64,000 nt of DNA from Thiorhodovibrio litoralis (GCF_033954455.1 NZ_CP121473.1:2900501-2964500), one strand, 5' to 3'; shown: positions 8,538 through 17,180, counted from the stretch's first letter. Numbers and translations: made by a program. Notes: generated by a model from the sequence alone, not told the origin.

Positions 8538-10130
8538 CATATTCTGCTGAAAGTTACCGAAGTATGGTTTGAGAGCATCTTTAATTTGCTCTTTGCATTC
8601 ACTCTTCGATAGACGTACAACTGTTTCAGGCAGGCTGCCATTGGCTAAGCCAAGTGCATTGCTTACTTGAGCAGACAATGATTTACGGTTATATAGAGAT
8701 AACAATACATTATAGTCACGCTTTTGCACGACATCAGCATATAGCTGGTGTATATTAGTGTAGATCTGATTTATATCGATACTAGCTACTAGAGACTGTA
8801 GAGCACCGTCTATTGCTTGTGCGCCTTTTTGATTTTCATCAAACATGTTAAGTAAGAACTTCACCTCACTAGACACTCGCAATGATACTTGGTTGTCAAG
8901 CTCGCCCTGCAATCTTGTAAAAACAGTGTTCGATACGGATTGGAAGTCGGCATTAGGATCGCGTCCTAGCCTGTTGCTAACAATCTCAAGTATTTCTTTA
9001 GTACAAAATAGATTTTCTACCTCCGCAACATCGAGAACAAAAATTGAATCTTGTTCAAGCTTTGCAATTTCGGCAGGTACACGTCTATCTCTGTCAACTA
9101 TTCCATATACTTGCAGGTGATGTATTTGATGGTTTGCTTTTAATGCTTTAACTGACTGAATTACCTGCGTACAACTCCCTCTGGGGATGACGAGGAAGTT
9201 TGGCAATAGCTCCCTAAATAAACTTGCATCGTGGCTGCCATTATCTCCTTCAACAAACACCACAGGCTTTCGACTTCCTAATACCTCGACTAAAAGGTCA
9301 TCTGGAAGATTTTCATCTTGCTCAATTAGCTCCCAGTCCCAGTGTTGACCATCAAACGATTTCAACCATATTCTCTTGGCTGTTTGTTTGGCTGCCGCAA
9401 AATCAACGTCATGCGTTAAGTAAACAAATAAGCAATCATCTCTAAGTTCTTCGATAGCATCCCATAATGGCGTTTGCACTGACTTGTGAAGATGTAGCTC
9501 AGGTTCGTCTACGACAATAATAGCATTACGCGGTGCGGCCAAGCACTGGCCTATCAAGTAAAATATAACTCGCTCGCCATCACTCATTTCAGATGAGTTA
9601 TATACTTTTTCTTCTTCACCTTTTACACGTGTCTGAATTCTCAATCCACCTATAATCAGCTCTCTATGTGGTAATATTTCTTCCCACAAATCTTTGACAC
9701 GGTCAATTTTTGTTGTGGGAGGTTCTATGCGTTCATTGCTAGATTTACAGGCAATTTTGAATTTAGCGTTCTCTTCTGTTTCACTAGAAAATAGGTAGAC
9801 CATGAGTTTTTCATAGTCACTTAGCATATAAGTTGCTGGCTTTTTCCCCCATTTATGAACTTTATGTTGGTAGCTCCAATCAGGGTTGCCAAATAATAGG
9901 CTTTTCTCAGCAATTTCTATAGATTGAGGTGTAGTTGAGTCAGGCATAGATAGAGATTTTTGAGCTGATATCCTATGTACCAGCTCACGCTGAGGAGATG
10001 ATATTTCGATCCAAGTACCAAGCCTTGTTTTGCCAGATCCGTTTGCGCCGACGAGCATGATGCTCTGGCTTGTTTCTATTGACTGTGTGCCATTATTCTC
10101 CGCTGGGAGAGTCAGTTGCTTGTTATCCAT
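8532..10130 (-). CDS. ATPase-DUF4435 fusion, single-gene PARIS-like defence protein in a cassette
   Basis: A 532-residue protein. Residues about 1-290 form an ABC/OLD-type ATPase: Walker A (LVGANGSGKTRL), signature (MSDGERVIFYL), Walker B (AIIVVDEPELHLH), switch His (YLTHD). From about 292 comes a DUF4435/TOPRIM-like domain with VVFVEGDNGSHD, YGIVDRDRR and VAEVENLF, giving the Glu and Asp-x-Asp positions expected of that nuclease-like fold. AAA15-type ATPase plus DUF4435 is the composition of the anti-phage system PARIS (AriA + AriB), of which fused forms are known. The gene is AT-rich compared with its surroundings, starts 25 bases after one attC-like site and stops inside another, so it is a mobile gene cassette. 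Function in defence is inference from family. Confidence 0.8.
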   Translation of the reverse strand: MDNKQLTLPAENNGTQSIETSQSIMLVGANGSGKTRLGTWIEISSPQRELVHRISAQKSLSMPDSTTPQSIEIAEKSLLFGNPDWSYQHKVHKWGKKPATYMLSDYEKLMVYLFSSETEENAKFKIACKSSNERIEPPTTKIDRVKDLWEEILPHRELIIGGLRIQTRVKGEEEKVYNSSEMSDGERVIFYLIGQCLAAPRNAIIVVDEPELHLHKSVQTPLWDAIEELRDDCLFVYLTHDVDFAAAKQTAKRIWLKSFDGQHWDWELIEQDENLPDDLLVEVLGSRKPVVFVEGDNGSHDASLFRELLPNFLVIPRGSCTQVIQSVKALKANHQIHHLQVYGIVDRDRRVPAEIAKLEQDSIFVLDVAEVENLFCTKEILEIVSNRLGRDPNADFQSVSNTVFTRLQGELDNQVSLRVSSEVKFLLNMFDENQKGAQAIDGALQSLVASIDINQIYTNIHQLYADVVQKRDYNVLLSLYNRKSLSAQVSNALGLANGSLPETVVRLSKSECKEQIKDALKPYFGNFQQNMA

Positions 10131-10154
10131 GAAACCTCAATTTTTCCTTATAAG

Positions 10155-10223
10155 GCATAACGCCGCACTCAGCGGGAAAATCGACCGCAGGGAGATTTTA
10201 TCCGATGCAGTGCCTTGTTATAT
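10155..10223 (-). repeat. attC recombination site between two cassette genes
   Basis: On the minus strand the site runs from ATATAACAAGGCACTGC (R''-L'') to GAGTGCGGCGTTATGC (L'-R'), 69 bp, with the arms GCACTGCATCGG and CCGCTGAGTGC able to pair imperfectly. R' reads GTTATGC, close to GTTRRRY. The stop codon of the upstream cassette gene (TAA, 10218-10220) lies in R''. The next cassette gene starts 25 bases after R'. This is the standard layout of integron cassettes. Confidence 0.75.
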
Positions 10224-10565
10224 TGATTCTGCATTTGCACTCCTACCCTGTCTTTTTAGAATGCATTTAAATGGCGCAATTCTGTGATCACTATCAGCAT
10301 AGGATGAGAAGAAGCCTTCAAGGCTACTACCATTCTCACGAAGCATTAAGCTAAGACTGCCTCGGTCAATGTTTGCGCAGTCTTGATTTTCGTATTCACC
10401 AGTTAATATTAGGTTCTTAAATGAGCCAGTAAAACCATAGGTATGGATATCACTTGCGCCACCGATTTCAACAATTTGTCCAAAAACTTAGTGGCCTACT
10501 CGTTTCATTTCAACTCTTACCTCAATTGGCGCCATATCAGAGCCTATTTTCACAAAGAATTTTCT
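10218..10565 (-). pseudogene. 3' half of an IS-disrupted cassette gene (beta-rich domain protein)
   Basis: This is the downstream part of a gene whose upstream part lies at 13825-14247; the ISNCY element sits between them. The frame reads DRKFFVKIGSDMAPIEVRVE, then an in-frame TAA at 10488-10490, then VFGQIVEIGGASDIHTYGF, NIDRGSLSLMLRENGSSLEG and a stop in the attC site. The pattern of short strands with glycine turns resembles beta-barrel sensor domains such as those of SMODS-associated 2TM effectors, but I hold that loosely. So the gene is dead twice: by insertion and by a nonsense change. Confidence 0.7.
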
Positions 10566-11133
10566 ATCTAGTGCCTGGCCGAAAAGTCGATTTTTTCGCA
10601 AGGCATACCCGGCTGCGGCCGAGTTAAACACGGAATGTCGACGGCTTTTTTCGGTGCGAGCGGCACCGAAATCTGCGTATTAATAATGATTCTTAAATGC
10701 GACAAAATTAAGGCAAACCGATCCCTCGGGCCGTCTCACGGCACCCGGCGGAATCGCCTTAAGCGGCGCGTTTGAGTTGTCGGCGCCGACGGCGTTCGGC
10801 CTCGGCATCAGCGGCGATGAGGATGGCGCCGAGGCGGTGGATGTTGCGCCCAAGCACCGCGAGGGCGACATAGCGCTCGAAGCCGTCCGCGCCATGATCG
10901 GGACAGCGGTCGAGGCCATGGGCTTCGAGCGCATTGATGGCTGATTCAACCGCCGAGTGCCGGCGTTTGCGCCGGCGGAATGCGGGATCTTGCTCGCGCT
11001 CACGCTCGGCGGCGTTGCACTTGCCTTTCTTGGGCAGCACGGGGAAGTCGATCACCTCGGCGAGTTGCTTTTGGTTGCTCGGGCTGTGAAAGCCTTTGTC
11101 GAAACTGAGGCTTTTGATGCGTGGGTAGCAGGC

Positions 11134-12461
11134 ACTAGTGTCCCAACGTTTCGTACACGGTCCACGTAAGTACTTATATTTAATATACATTTAGGATTTT
11201 TCGAGAAAATCGACTTGAACGCGTCGGCTCATTTCGCCCAGCCTCCGTCCGGAATCTTTGACTGGAGGCTAATTGCGAATGTATACCGGCAAACTCGTTT
11301 TCTCACAGTTAACCGAGCATCTTCCGTTGCCGGCTTTTCGGCAGTGCGTGACGCGTTATCGTGGCAACCATAAGATCAAATCATTCTCGTGTCTCGATCA
11401 GTTCCTAAGCATGATGTTCGCGCAACTGACCTATCGGGAAAGCCTTCGAGATATTGAAACGACTCTGCGCGCGCATTCGAGCAAGCTTTACCACATGGGT
11501 ATTCGTGGAGGGATATCGCGGAATACCCTTGCTAACGCCAACCAGGTCCGTGACTGGCGGATTTATGCCGACTTCACTAGCACGCTAATTCAAATCGCCC
11601 GTGGCCTCTATAGCAACGAAAAACTCGCGCTTGACCTTGAGCAGACAGTTTACGCCTTTGACTCATCCACAATCGATCTTTGTCTTTCTGTTTTTCCATG
11701 GGCGCCTTTTCGGCGCACGAAAGCGGGCATAAAACTCCATACATTACTGGACCTACGCGGTAACATACCGAGTTTTATCGCAATTTCCGACGCAAAACTG
11801 AATGACGTCAAGGCGCTAGATTTGCTGACTATTGAGCCGGGCGCTTTCTATATCATGGATCGTGCGTATCTAGATTTTGAGCGTCTTTATCGCTTTCAAC
11901 TCGCCGGGGCCTTTTTTGTTATACGCGCCAAATCGAATACAAAGATGCGAAGATTGCACTCTCGCCCGGTCGACAAGACAACCGGATTAAGATGCGACCA
12001 AACTGTCTCTCTAACAGGTGTCAATACGGCCTTGCGTTATCCGCAGCATCTTCGCCGCATTAAGTTCATCGATCCAGCAACGAATAAAGAACTGGTTTTC
12101 TTAACAAACAACTTTGCTTTGTCCGCATTCACGATCACAGAGCTTTATCGGAATCGCTGGTACGTAGAACTGTTTTTTAAATGGATCAAGCAACACCTGC
12201 GCATAAAAGCTTTCTTTGGCACGACTGAAAATGCAGTCAAATCGCAAATTTGGATAGCGATCTCGACATATGTATTAGTAGCAATTGTAAAGAAACGATT
12301 GAATATCAATGAAAGTCTGTATAGTTTGCTACAGGTTCTGAGCCTGACGTTGTTCGAGCGTGTGCATATAAATCAACTACTTAACCATGTTCCCGACAAA
12401 TACACAGATCAGGAAAACGCTAAGCAATTGAATTTATTAGATTAAACGTTGGGACACTAGT
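11134..12461 (+). mobile_element. IS4-family insertion sequence, complete
   Basis: A 1328-bp element with perfect 18-bp terminal inverted repeats (ACTAGTGTCCCAACGTTT at 11134-11151 and its complement at 12444-12461) and an 11-bp direct target repeat GGGTAGCAGGC (11123-11133 and 12462-12472). It carries one intact transposase gene. It has landed in the transposase of the surrounding ISNCY element, so it is the youngest insertion of the nest. Confidence 0.95.
11279..12445 (+). CDS. IS4-family transposase
   Basis: A 388-residue DDE transposase from ATG 11279 (a TTG six bases earlier is also possible; GGAGG at 11264-11268 favours the ATG by spacing). The N-terminal region is of the DUF4372 type (FSCLDQFLSMMFAQLTYRES). 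Catalytic residues: first Asp in VYAFDSSTIDL, second in FYIMDRAYLDF, and the IS4 signature Y-x2-R-x3-E-x6-K is exact in YRNRWYVELFFKWIK. It would mobilise the 1.3-kb element in which it lies. The gene is less GC-rich than the host core. Confidence 0.95.
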   Translation: MYTGKLVFSQLTEHLPLPAFRQCVTRYRGNHKIKSFSCLDQFLSMMFAQLTYRESLRDIETTLRAHSSKLYHMGIRGGISRNTLANANQVRDWRIYADFTSTLIQIARGLYSNEKLALDLEQTVYAFDSSTIDLCLSVFPWAPFRRTKAGIKLHTLLDLRGNIPSFIAISDAKLNDVKALDLLTIEPGAFYIMDRAYLDFERLYRFQLAGAFFVIRAKSNTKMRRLHSRPVDKTTGLRCDQTVSLTGVNTALRYPQHLRRIKFIDPATNKELVFLTNNFALSAFTITELYRNRWYVELFFKWIKQHLRIKAFFGTTENAVKSQIWIAISTYVLVAIVKKRLNINESLYSLLQVLSLTLFERVHINQLLNHVPDKYTDQENAKQLNLLD

Positions 12462-13824
12462 GGGTAGCAGGCTTTGAGGTGGGTGGCGATGGGTACGGCA
12501 ACTTGGTCATCGGTTTCACCGAACATCACCCGATGCTGGAGGATGAAACCAAACTGATCCTCGCTGATGGCCACGCGCACGCCAAGCTCGACCGGGGTGC
12601 TGGCCTTGCCTTTGCTGACCCACTCGGTATGAGGCTCGAAGATGGAGAAGACCTTCTCGGCATGGGGGATGCGCTCGCCCTGCAAGACACGGCGATCGAT
12701 CTGTTCGATGAACAGTTCGGCATAGTCGATGTAATCATTGAGCGCGGTGAACTGTTCGGCTGGGACATGATGGAACACCACGAGCTTGTAGCGGGTGTCC
12801 CGGGCGCGAGTGAGGAACTGCTCGGCAATGTCGAGGTAAGCGCCGTAAGCGGCATCGATCTCCTCTTCGCGTGCCGCACGCTTGGCTTCATCCTTGGAGG
12901 TGGAGCGCTTGAGTTGCTGCACGCGCCGATAGGCTCGTTTCAAGCAACGGATGTTGTAGGCGCTCTGGCGCCAGTCACTCAGACCATGGTCGCTGCAGAA
13001 AGCCGCCGAGGTCTCGATGGTCTTGCGCACGGCGTCCTGGAGCAGATTGATGTCGGTGGGGAAGTGCACATCGGTTTCAACGACGAAGGAATCGCAGCGC
13101 GCTTCCAGCGGGGAGTCCGGATGCGGTTTCACCAAGTCATGTCCAGCCTTGACCACCACGGCATTGATGCCCGCGAGCAGCTCCGGGGTGAACAGGCGCA
13201 GGTTGTCTTTGAGAGTTTGCAGGCTGTAGCGATGCTCGTCGGCCCAGTCGCTGTGGCCGAGCATCTGGCGCACCAGGCGATGCTGGTTGGCGAGTTCTTG
13301 CACCCGGTCGTAGTCGGCATTCAACCCCAAGCGCAAGGTGCCCAAGACCAGAATGCGCCATTGCGACATGCCCGGACGCCCGGTCTGGGCACTGACGAAC
13401 TCCTCGCCGTCGGCGCGCACCGGCAGTACATCGGCGAGGATGGCGAAGACCTCATTGCGCAGCGCCTCGGTGGTGTAGATGTGCTGCAAGCCCCGTAGCA
13501 GGCGCGGGATGTCATCGCGGGAGAAGCAGTCGAACTCGATGGCAGCGATGTCGCATTCGCCAAGTTGCATCTGGGCACGAAGGATGTCACGCATGGGAGA
13601 AGCTGGTATGAACGAAGTTTGGGTTGATGGGACAGTGCAGCGCGGCTCGATTGCCCGCCGGCAAAGCCAGTATTCTTAATGCATTCAGTTGCTTGCGCTT
13701 CTTCCTGCCATCGCCACAGGATACGCCGGGGTTAAGGGAGCAAGAAATTGACTAAACTTCACCAATCGTTTCGTATTCTAACGCATTGTCTTTGCTTGTG
13801 AAAATCACTTTTCGGCCAGGCACT

Positions 13825-14247
13825 ATCTACAAGCTCGTCCTCGGCATCATGATTTTCATCTTTGGGCGCATTTATTATAATTAACTCTGCTTCAATATCT
13901 CGCTCACTGTCGTGTTCTTGTTCAGAAGCTGCGACCTTGAGAGATCTGTTTTGATCTTCTTCTGAGGCGGACTCCTCATTTTTTTGTACTCTCTTCCTAC
14001 GCCTACGCTCGACAATACCAAAAGCAATTTTTATTCTTCGTTTGTCGATTTCCTCTATGCCGACAAATGGAACCAATATTCCGTTCCAAACACCCTCTAT
14101 TTTGGTGTCTTTGTACAGTAGGTTTTCAACCCAAGGAGTGATATTTGATCGCCACAATATTGAAAATATAAGAATCAGTATTGATGTGACAACTACACCA
14201 GCGATAACGCCATTTACAATCGGTTCGGCTAAATCCGCTTGTGATTT
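13825..14247 (-). pseudogene. 5' half of the IS-disrupted cassette gene, with one membrane helix
   Basis: Reading on the minus strand gives KSQADLAEPIVNGVIAG, a clear transmembrane segment (VIAGVVVTSILILIFSILW), then WVENLLYKDTKIEGVWNG and a long charged linker rich in E, D and K. At GTA GAT (13830-13825) the ISNCY element begins; the codons continue in the same frame at 10565. No start codon is present: the frame is closed upstream by a TAA about 14 codons further, so the 5' end was probably lost at the junction near 14241-14272. A membrane-anchored protein with a C-terminal beta-rich domain is what the joined sequence suggests. Confidence 0.65.
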
Positions 14248-14272
14248 ATGGGGCCAGTGATTTATGGGGCCA
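14241..14272. repeat. Tandem 16-bp duplication at the truncated cassette edge
   Basis: GTGATTTATGGGGCCA occurs twice head to tail (14241-14256 and 14257-14272). It lies where the AT-rich cassette gene loses its 5' end and where the neighbouring gene of the PIN pair acquires an odd C-terminus, so it marks a rearrangement point. Confidence 0.8.
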
Positions 14273-14519
14273 GGGTCGGTTTATTTTTGATCAGGGGTGA
14301 TTTGTTTTTAATGTCAAGCTGCAAAAGATCCGGGACTTGGTCAATTTTGTCCTTCTCGATAGCCACTCTGGGAGCCGCTGCAACGACGCGCCGGCCATTC
14401 TGTCCCTGTTTACGGCGGGCGTCGTCACAGATAGCGTGTAGGTCTTGATTGAACCGCTCGGCATATTCGCGGCGAATTGCGTGGAGTTCGTTAAGGATTG
14501 AGTTGGTTGCCATCTTCAT
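14262..14519 (-). CDS. Small partner protein of a PIN-domain gene
   Basis: About 85 residues from the ATG at 14519, which overlaps the TGA of the PIN gene by four bases (ATGA). It begins MKMATNSILNELHAIRREYA, a helical, charged start that I have seen next to PIN toxins of this type; it is likely the cognate antitoxin or partner. The last 20 residues (LDIKNKSPLIKNKPTLAP) have a different, lysine-rich composition and end at the duplicated junction, so the natural C-terminus may have been replaced. No DNA-binding motif is obvious. Confidence 0.6.
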   Translation of the reverse strand: MKMATNSILNELHAIRREYAERFNQDLHAICDDARRKQGQNGRRVVAAAPRVAIEKDKIDQVPDLLQLDIKNKSPLIKNKPTLAP

Positions 14520-14986
14520 GCCTCCAGTAACTCGAGGGGCGTGCAAATGATTGGTGATTCGTAGCCGAATGTCTGTATCGTCAAGCTAATCGGGTGACGA
14601 AGAGAGGGATTTGCGATATGGGTGCAGTTCCATGTGAGCAGGTAGTCCATCCCGCCAATGGCTGCGATGGCGATATGCAAGGCATCAAGTTTGGCGGTGG
14701 GCGGCAAGGCGGCTTGGCTTAGCAGTGTCTCGGCAATGCGGTCGACCGCTTCGGTGATCTCAAGCTCTGGAATTCCGTTGAGAACATTCAAGCGTTGCTG
14801 AGCCGCACCCGGATCACCAGCCGCCGCTTCCTGCAGCACGAACTGGGAGACAAAGAGTTCAAAATCGTCCCGGCGATCCCACCATTCTCGCGTTGTCTCC
14901 TGGTTGCCTGCCACGACGATGTCACGGCTAGCTCGAGCTGTGAGATAGCTGATGATGGACGTTTCGACGTAAACCTTGGGTTTCAT
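14516..14986 (-). CDS. PIN-domain protein, VapC-like
   Basis: A 156-residue PIN protein beginning MKPKVYVETSIISYLTAR. Acidic residues expected in the nuclease site are visible: Glu in VYVETSII (in place of the usual Asp), Glu in VLQEAAAGD, and Asp in AKLDALHIAIA; the C-terminal YLLTWNCTHIAN is typical of this subgroup. It would act as a ribonuclease toxin together with the small gene that overlaps its stop codon. Toxin before partner is the order here, opposite to ordinary vapBC. Activity is inferred. Confidence 0.8.
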   Translation of the reverse strand: MKPKVYVETSIISYLTARASRDIVVAGNQETTREWWDRRDDFELFVSQFVLQEAAAGDPGAAQQRLNVLNGIPELEITEAVDRIAETLLSQAALPPTAKLDALHIAIAAIGGMDYLLTWNCTHIANPSLRHPISLTIQTFGYESPIICTPLELLEA

Positions 14987-15146
14987 GTGTCAGATTGTGA
15001 TGATGGAGCTAGCACAAAACGCTGACCTTCCGACCGGCTTTGACGGGATTGCTGGCTTTCATATCCGTGGATTCTGAGTTTATGACTATTACCGCTATCC
15101 GACAAGTTGTGCCTGGAACGGCGCTGCGGGTTGGAGTGTTTCTACG

Positions 15147-16568
15147 TCACCTCACCCACTCCGCCGACCAAACCTCCGCCTGCGCTAACACCGTTTGCAC
15201 GGCCGTTGCCTGCAAGTCCGGCGGTTACCCGTACTTGCGCAAGACGCGCTTCACCAGTACCCGGATCTTGGCCCGCGTTTTCCCGATGTGCCCAATCGAC
15301 GGTGATGTTGCCTTGGAGCTTCACCAGCAGTTCATGGGCGATGACCTTGAGTTCATCGCTGCCCATGACCTCGACGGCGCTTTCGTTCTCGGCTAGGGCA
15401 TCGTAGAAGGCCAGCTTCTCTTGGCTGAGCCCTTCCGCCTCGCCACGCGCTTGGGCCGCGCGGACTTCCTTCGCCATGTCGATCAGCTCTTGCAGCACCT
15501 CCACGGTGCTGATGGCGTTGGTGTGATAGCGGGCGATGGCGTCTTCCAGGCGTTCGGAGAATTTGCGGCTTTCGGTGACGTTGCTCGACGATGGTCGGGT
15601 TGGCCATGGCCGGGTGGCGCACCAGTTGGCCGACGTAGAAGGCCATCAGCAGGCTTTTGCCGGAGCCTTGGGTGTGCCAGATCACGCCGATGCGGCGGTC
15701 GCCGGTCGGATTGGTGGCGTCGATGGTGGTCGAGATCGCCTTGCGCACCGCTTGGTATTGGTGATAGCCGGCGAGGATCTTGATCGGCCCGGCCTCGGTG
15801 CGCCCAAAGACAGTGAACTCGCGCAGCAGGGTCAGCAGCCGCTCGCGCGCCAGCACGCCCTGGACCAGCACCGGCTGCTCGGGGGTGCCGTCTGGGGCGA
15901 TGGTCTCGCCATCGACGGTGCAGCCAGCGCATGAAGCGCTCGGCATTGGCGGTCAGGGAGCCGATGCGGGCCATCTGGCCATCGGAGATCACCAGCGCAG
16001 CATTGGTGCGAAACAGGCTGGGAATTTCGGCCTTGTAGGTTTGCAGTTGGTTGTAGGCGTGCGTGATGGTCGCCTGCACGCTGCTCGGGCTTTTCAGCTC
16101 CACCACCAGCGGCAGGCCGTTGATGAAGATCACCACATCGGCGCGGCGGTTTTGGCCGGCCTCGATCACGGTAAACTGGCCGACGGCGAGCCAGTCGTTC
16201 TTGTCCGGGTGCTCGAAGTCGATCAGCCAGACGCGGCCGCCGATCAGGGTGCCATCCTTGGCGTAATACTCGATCTTGGCACCCTCGGTGATCAGGCCAT
16301 GCAGGCGGCGGTTCTCCTCAATCAGCGACGGGGAGACGGTGGCCACCACCTGGCGCAGGGCATCGGCGCGGGCCTCGGGCGGCAACTCGGGGTTGAGCCG
16401 GTCGATGGCGGCCTGCAGGCGCCCCAGCAGCAGCACATCGGCGAAGGCCTCGCGCTCGGCGGCGGGACCATCGTGGCCGATCTGCGCCTCGGTGGTGGTC
16501 TGGTAGCCGAGATCGCCCAGTTCGGCGAGCAGGGCTTGCTCGATGTCGGCCTCAGTGAGAAACGCCAT
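15147..16568 (-). pseudogene. hsdR: Type I restriction enzyme subunit HsdR, degraded
   Basis: The start MAFLTEADIEQALLAELG and the nuclease region (RADVVIFINGLPLVVELKSP, PD-(D/E)xK type) are intact. Then come several lesions: a frameshift near 15925 (MRWL to [11 protein letters not shown]), a large internal deletion near 15585 that joins NPTIV, just after Walker A ([12 protein letters not shown]), directly to the C-terminal [14 protein letters not shown], thereby removing helicase motifs, another frameshift near 15275, and a nonsense codon in the tail (RKYG-stop-PPDLQ). The remaining end AEVWSAEWVR stops at 15147. The subunit cannot work. It overlaps the start of the small gene upstream by 17 bases. 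Confidence 0.88.
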
Positions 16569-16770
16569 CGCCCATCGCCTTGTCGAGCACTTCGAGTCCG
16601 CGCGCGTGCTGGCCTTGGCCACGCTGGGCGCGGGCGTGAAAGCGTGCCTCGGCGTCGGCGTCGGCGACTAGATGGCCGGCCATGGCGTCGATGCTCTGGC
16701 CGCGATCTTGCGCGATCTCATCGAGGCGCTGATAGGTCTCGTCGGGTAGTGTCAGGGTGAGCGAAGTCAT
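16552..16770 (-). CDS. Small antitoxin-like protein, ribbon-helix-helix type
   Basis: 72 residues starting MTSLTLTLPDETYQRLDEIA, the strand-helix pattern of RHH/CopG-like antitoxins that contact DNA through the first strand. The C-terminal half is charged (AEARFHARAQRGQGQHARG). Its ATG overlaps the TGA of the truncated vapC upstream (ATGA), and its own end overlaps hsdR by 17 bases, so it sits in a chain of coupled small genes within the restriction wreck. A toxin partner is not visible downstream. Assignment rests on the first 25 residues. Confidence 0.55.
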   Translation of the reverse strand: MTSLTLTLPDETYQRLDEIAQDRGQSIDAMAGHLVADADAEARFHARAQRGQGQHARGLEVLDKAMGDGVSH

Positions 16771-16886
16771 GATGGCGTAAACCAGTTTTCCAATACTTCA
16801 AGGTTTTGCACCACTCCAGGATTTGGCGTTTTCGCTAAGGGTTCGGAGAGGACATTGGTGTCCAGCAAATAGCTCAATCGAGCCAT
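16767..16886 (-). pseudogene. vapC toxin, truncated to 39 residues
   Basis: The frame MARLSYLLDTNVLSEPLAKT is a classical VapC PIN N-terminus with the first catalytic Asp (LLDTNVLSE), but the protein stops after 39 residues (ENWFTPS) without any of the later acidic residues. It overlaps the end of the antitoxin gene upstream by 13 bases, the usual vapBC arrangement. It is a toxin remnant left by a deletion. Confidence 0.75.
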
Positions 16887-17155
16887 GAGAACGGCTCCTG
16901 AGTGGAGCGATCCCGCCAGCTATCGATCTCTCCAGGCGCCCAGTCAATTGGCTCGAAATCGCGCGCGGCGCGCATGTTCAGCACGGATTGCCAAAAGTTT
17001 GCCGATTCATTGGGCGGTTCGACCGCGCGGGTCTTTGGGGAACCTTCCACGAGCGGGCGCACGATCACTTGCAGGCGGCGGTGCTCCCACTCCGGCGGCA
17101 GGTCGATGCACAATTGTCTGGGCGCGTCGTCGATTTGGCTTTGCAGGATGGTCAT
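16874..17155 (-). CDS. VapB-like antitoxin
   Basis: 93 residues (MTILQSQIDDAPRQLCIDLP at the start). The first part resembles AbrB/VapB-type dimerisation regions and the end (FEPIDWAPGEIDSWRDRS) resembles the toxin-wrapping tails of antitoxins that precede VapC. It overlaps the truncated vapC. With the toxin gone it would be an orphan. The class is judged from context more than from motifs. Confidence 0.6.
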   Translation of the reverse strand: MTILQSQIDDAPRQLCIDLPPEWEHRRLQVIVRPLVEGSPKTRAVEPPNESANFWQSVLNMRAARDFEPIDWAPGEIDSWRDRSTQEPFSWLD

Positions 17156-17180
17156 TCTTGGTCAGACCTCATGGTTGGGA

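Larger units (their letters stand above)
10759..13594 (-). pseudogene. ISNCY transposase, interrupted
   Basis: The N-terminal part (13594 to 12462) begins MRDILRAQMQLGECDIAAIE and contains the family strings GRPGMSQWRILVLGTLRLGL and LLQDAVRKTIETS. The C-terminal part (11133 to 10759) resumes RIKSLSFDKGFHSP and ends QLKRAA. Between them lies an IS4-family element with its 11-bp target duplication. Taking out 11123-12461 gives 1497 bases, exactly 498 codons plus stop, so this was the only lesion and it is probably recent. The DDE catalytic region is split by the insertion, so no active enzyme is expected. Confidence 0.9.
10570..13824 (-). mobile_element. ISNCY-family insertion sequence, interrupted by an IS4-family element
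   Basis: The ends are an 18-bp perfect inverted repeat, AGTGCCTGGCCGAAAAGT at 10570-10587 and its complement at 13807-13824, flanked by the 4-bp direct repeat ATCT (10566-10569 and 13825-13828). Without the nested IS4 copy and its target duplication the element is 1916 bp, a normal size for ISNCY. Removing it with one ATCT joins the flanking gene halves in the same frame, which confirms the borders. The 230 bases between the right end and the transposase start carry no gene I can support. Confidence 0.85.

Noticed and set aside
10570-10605. A third attC-like site (AGTGCC, AAGGCAT around a hairpin)
   Set aside because: The same 18 bases occur inverted at 13807-13824 and are flanked by a target duplication, so this is the left end of the ISNCY element, not an attC.
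13752-13824. A minus-strand peptide end (RKVIFTSKDNALEYETIGEV)
   Set aside because: It looked like the frameshifted C-terminus of the cassette gene, but it lies inside the ISNCY element borders and is preceded by a stop codon.
15780-16760. Long plus-strand open frame of 326 codons opposite hsdR
   Set aside because: It is the mirror of the recognised HsdR coding sequence and has no family resemblance.
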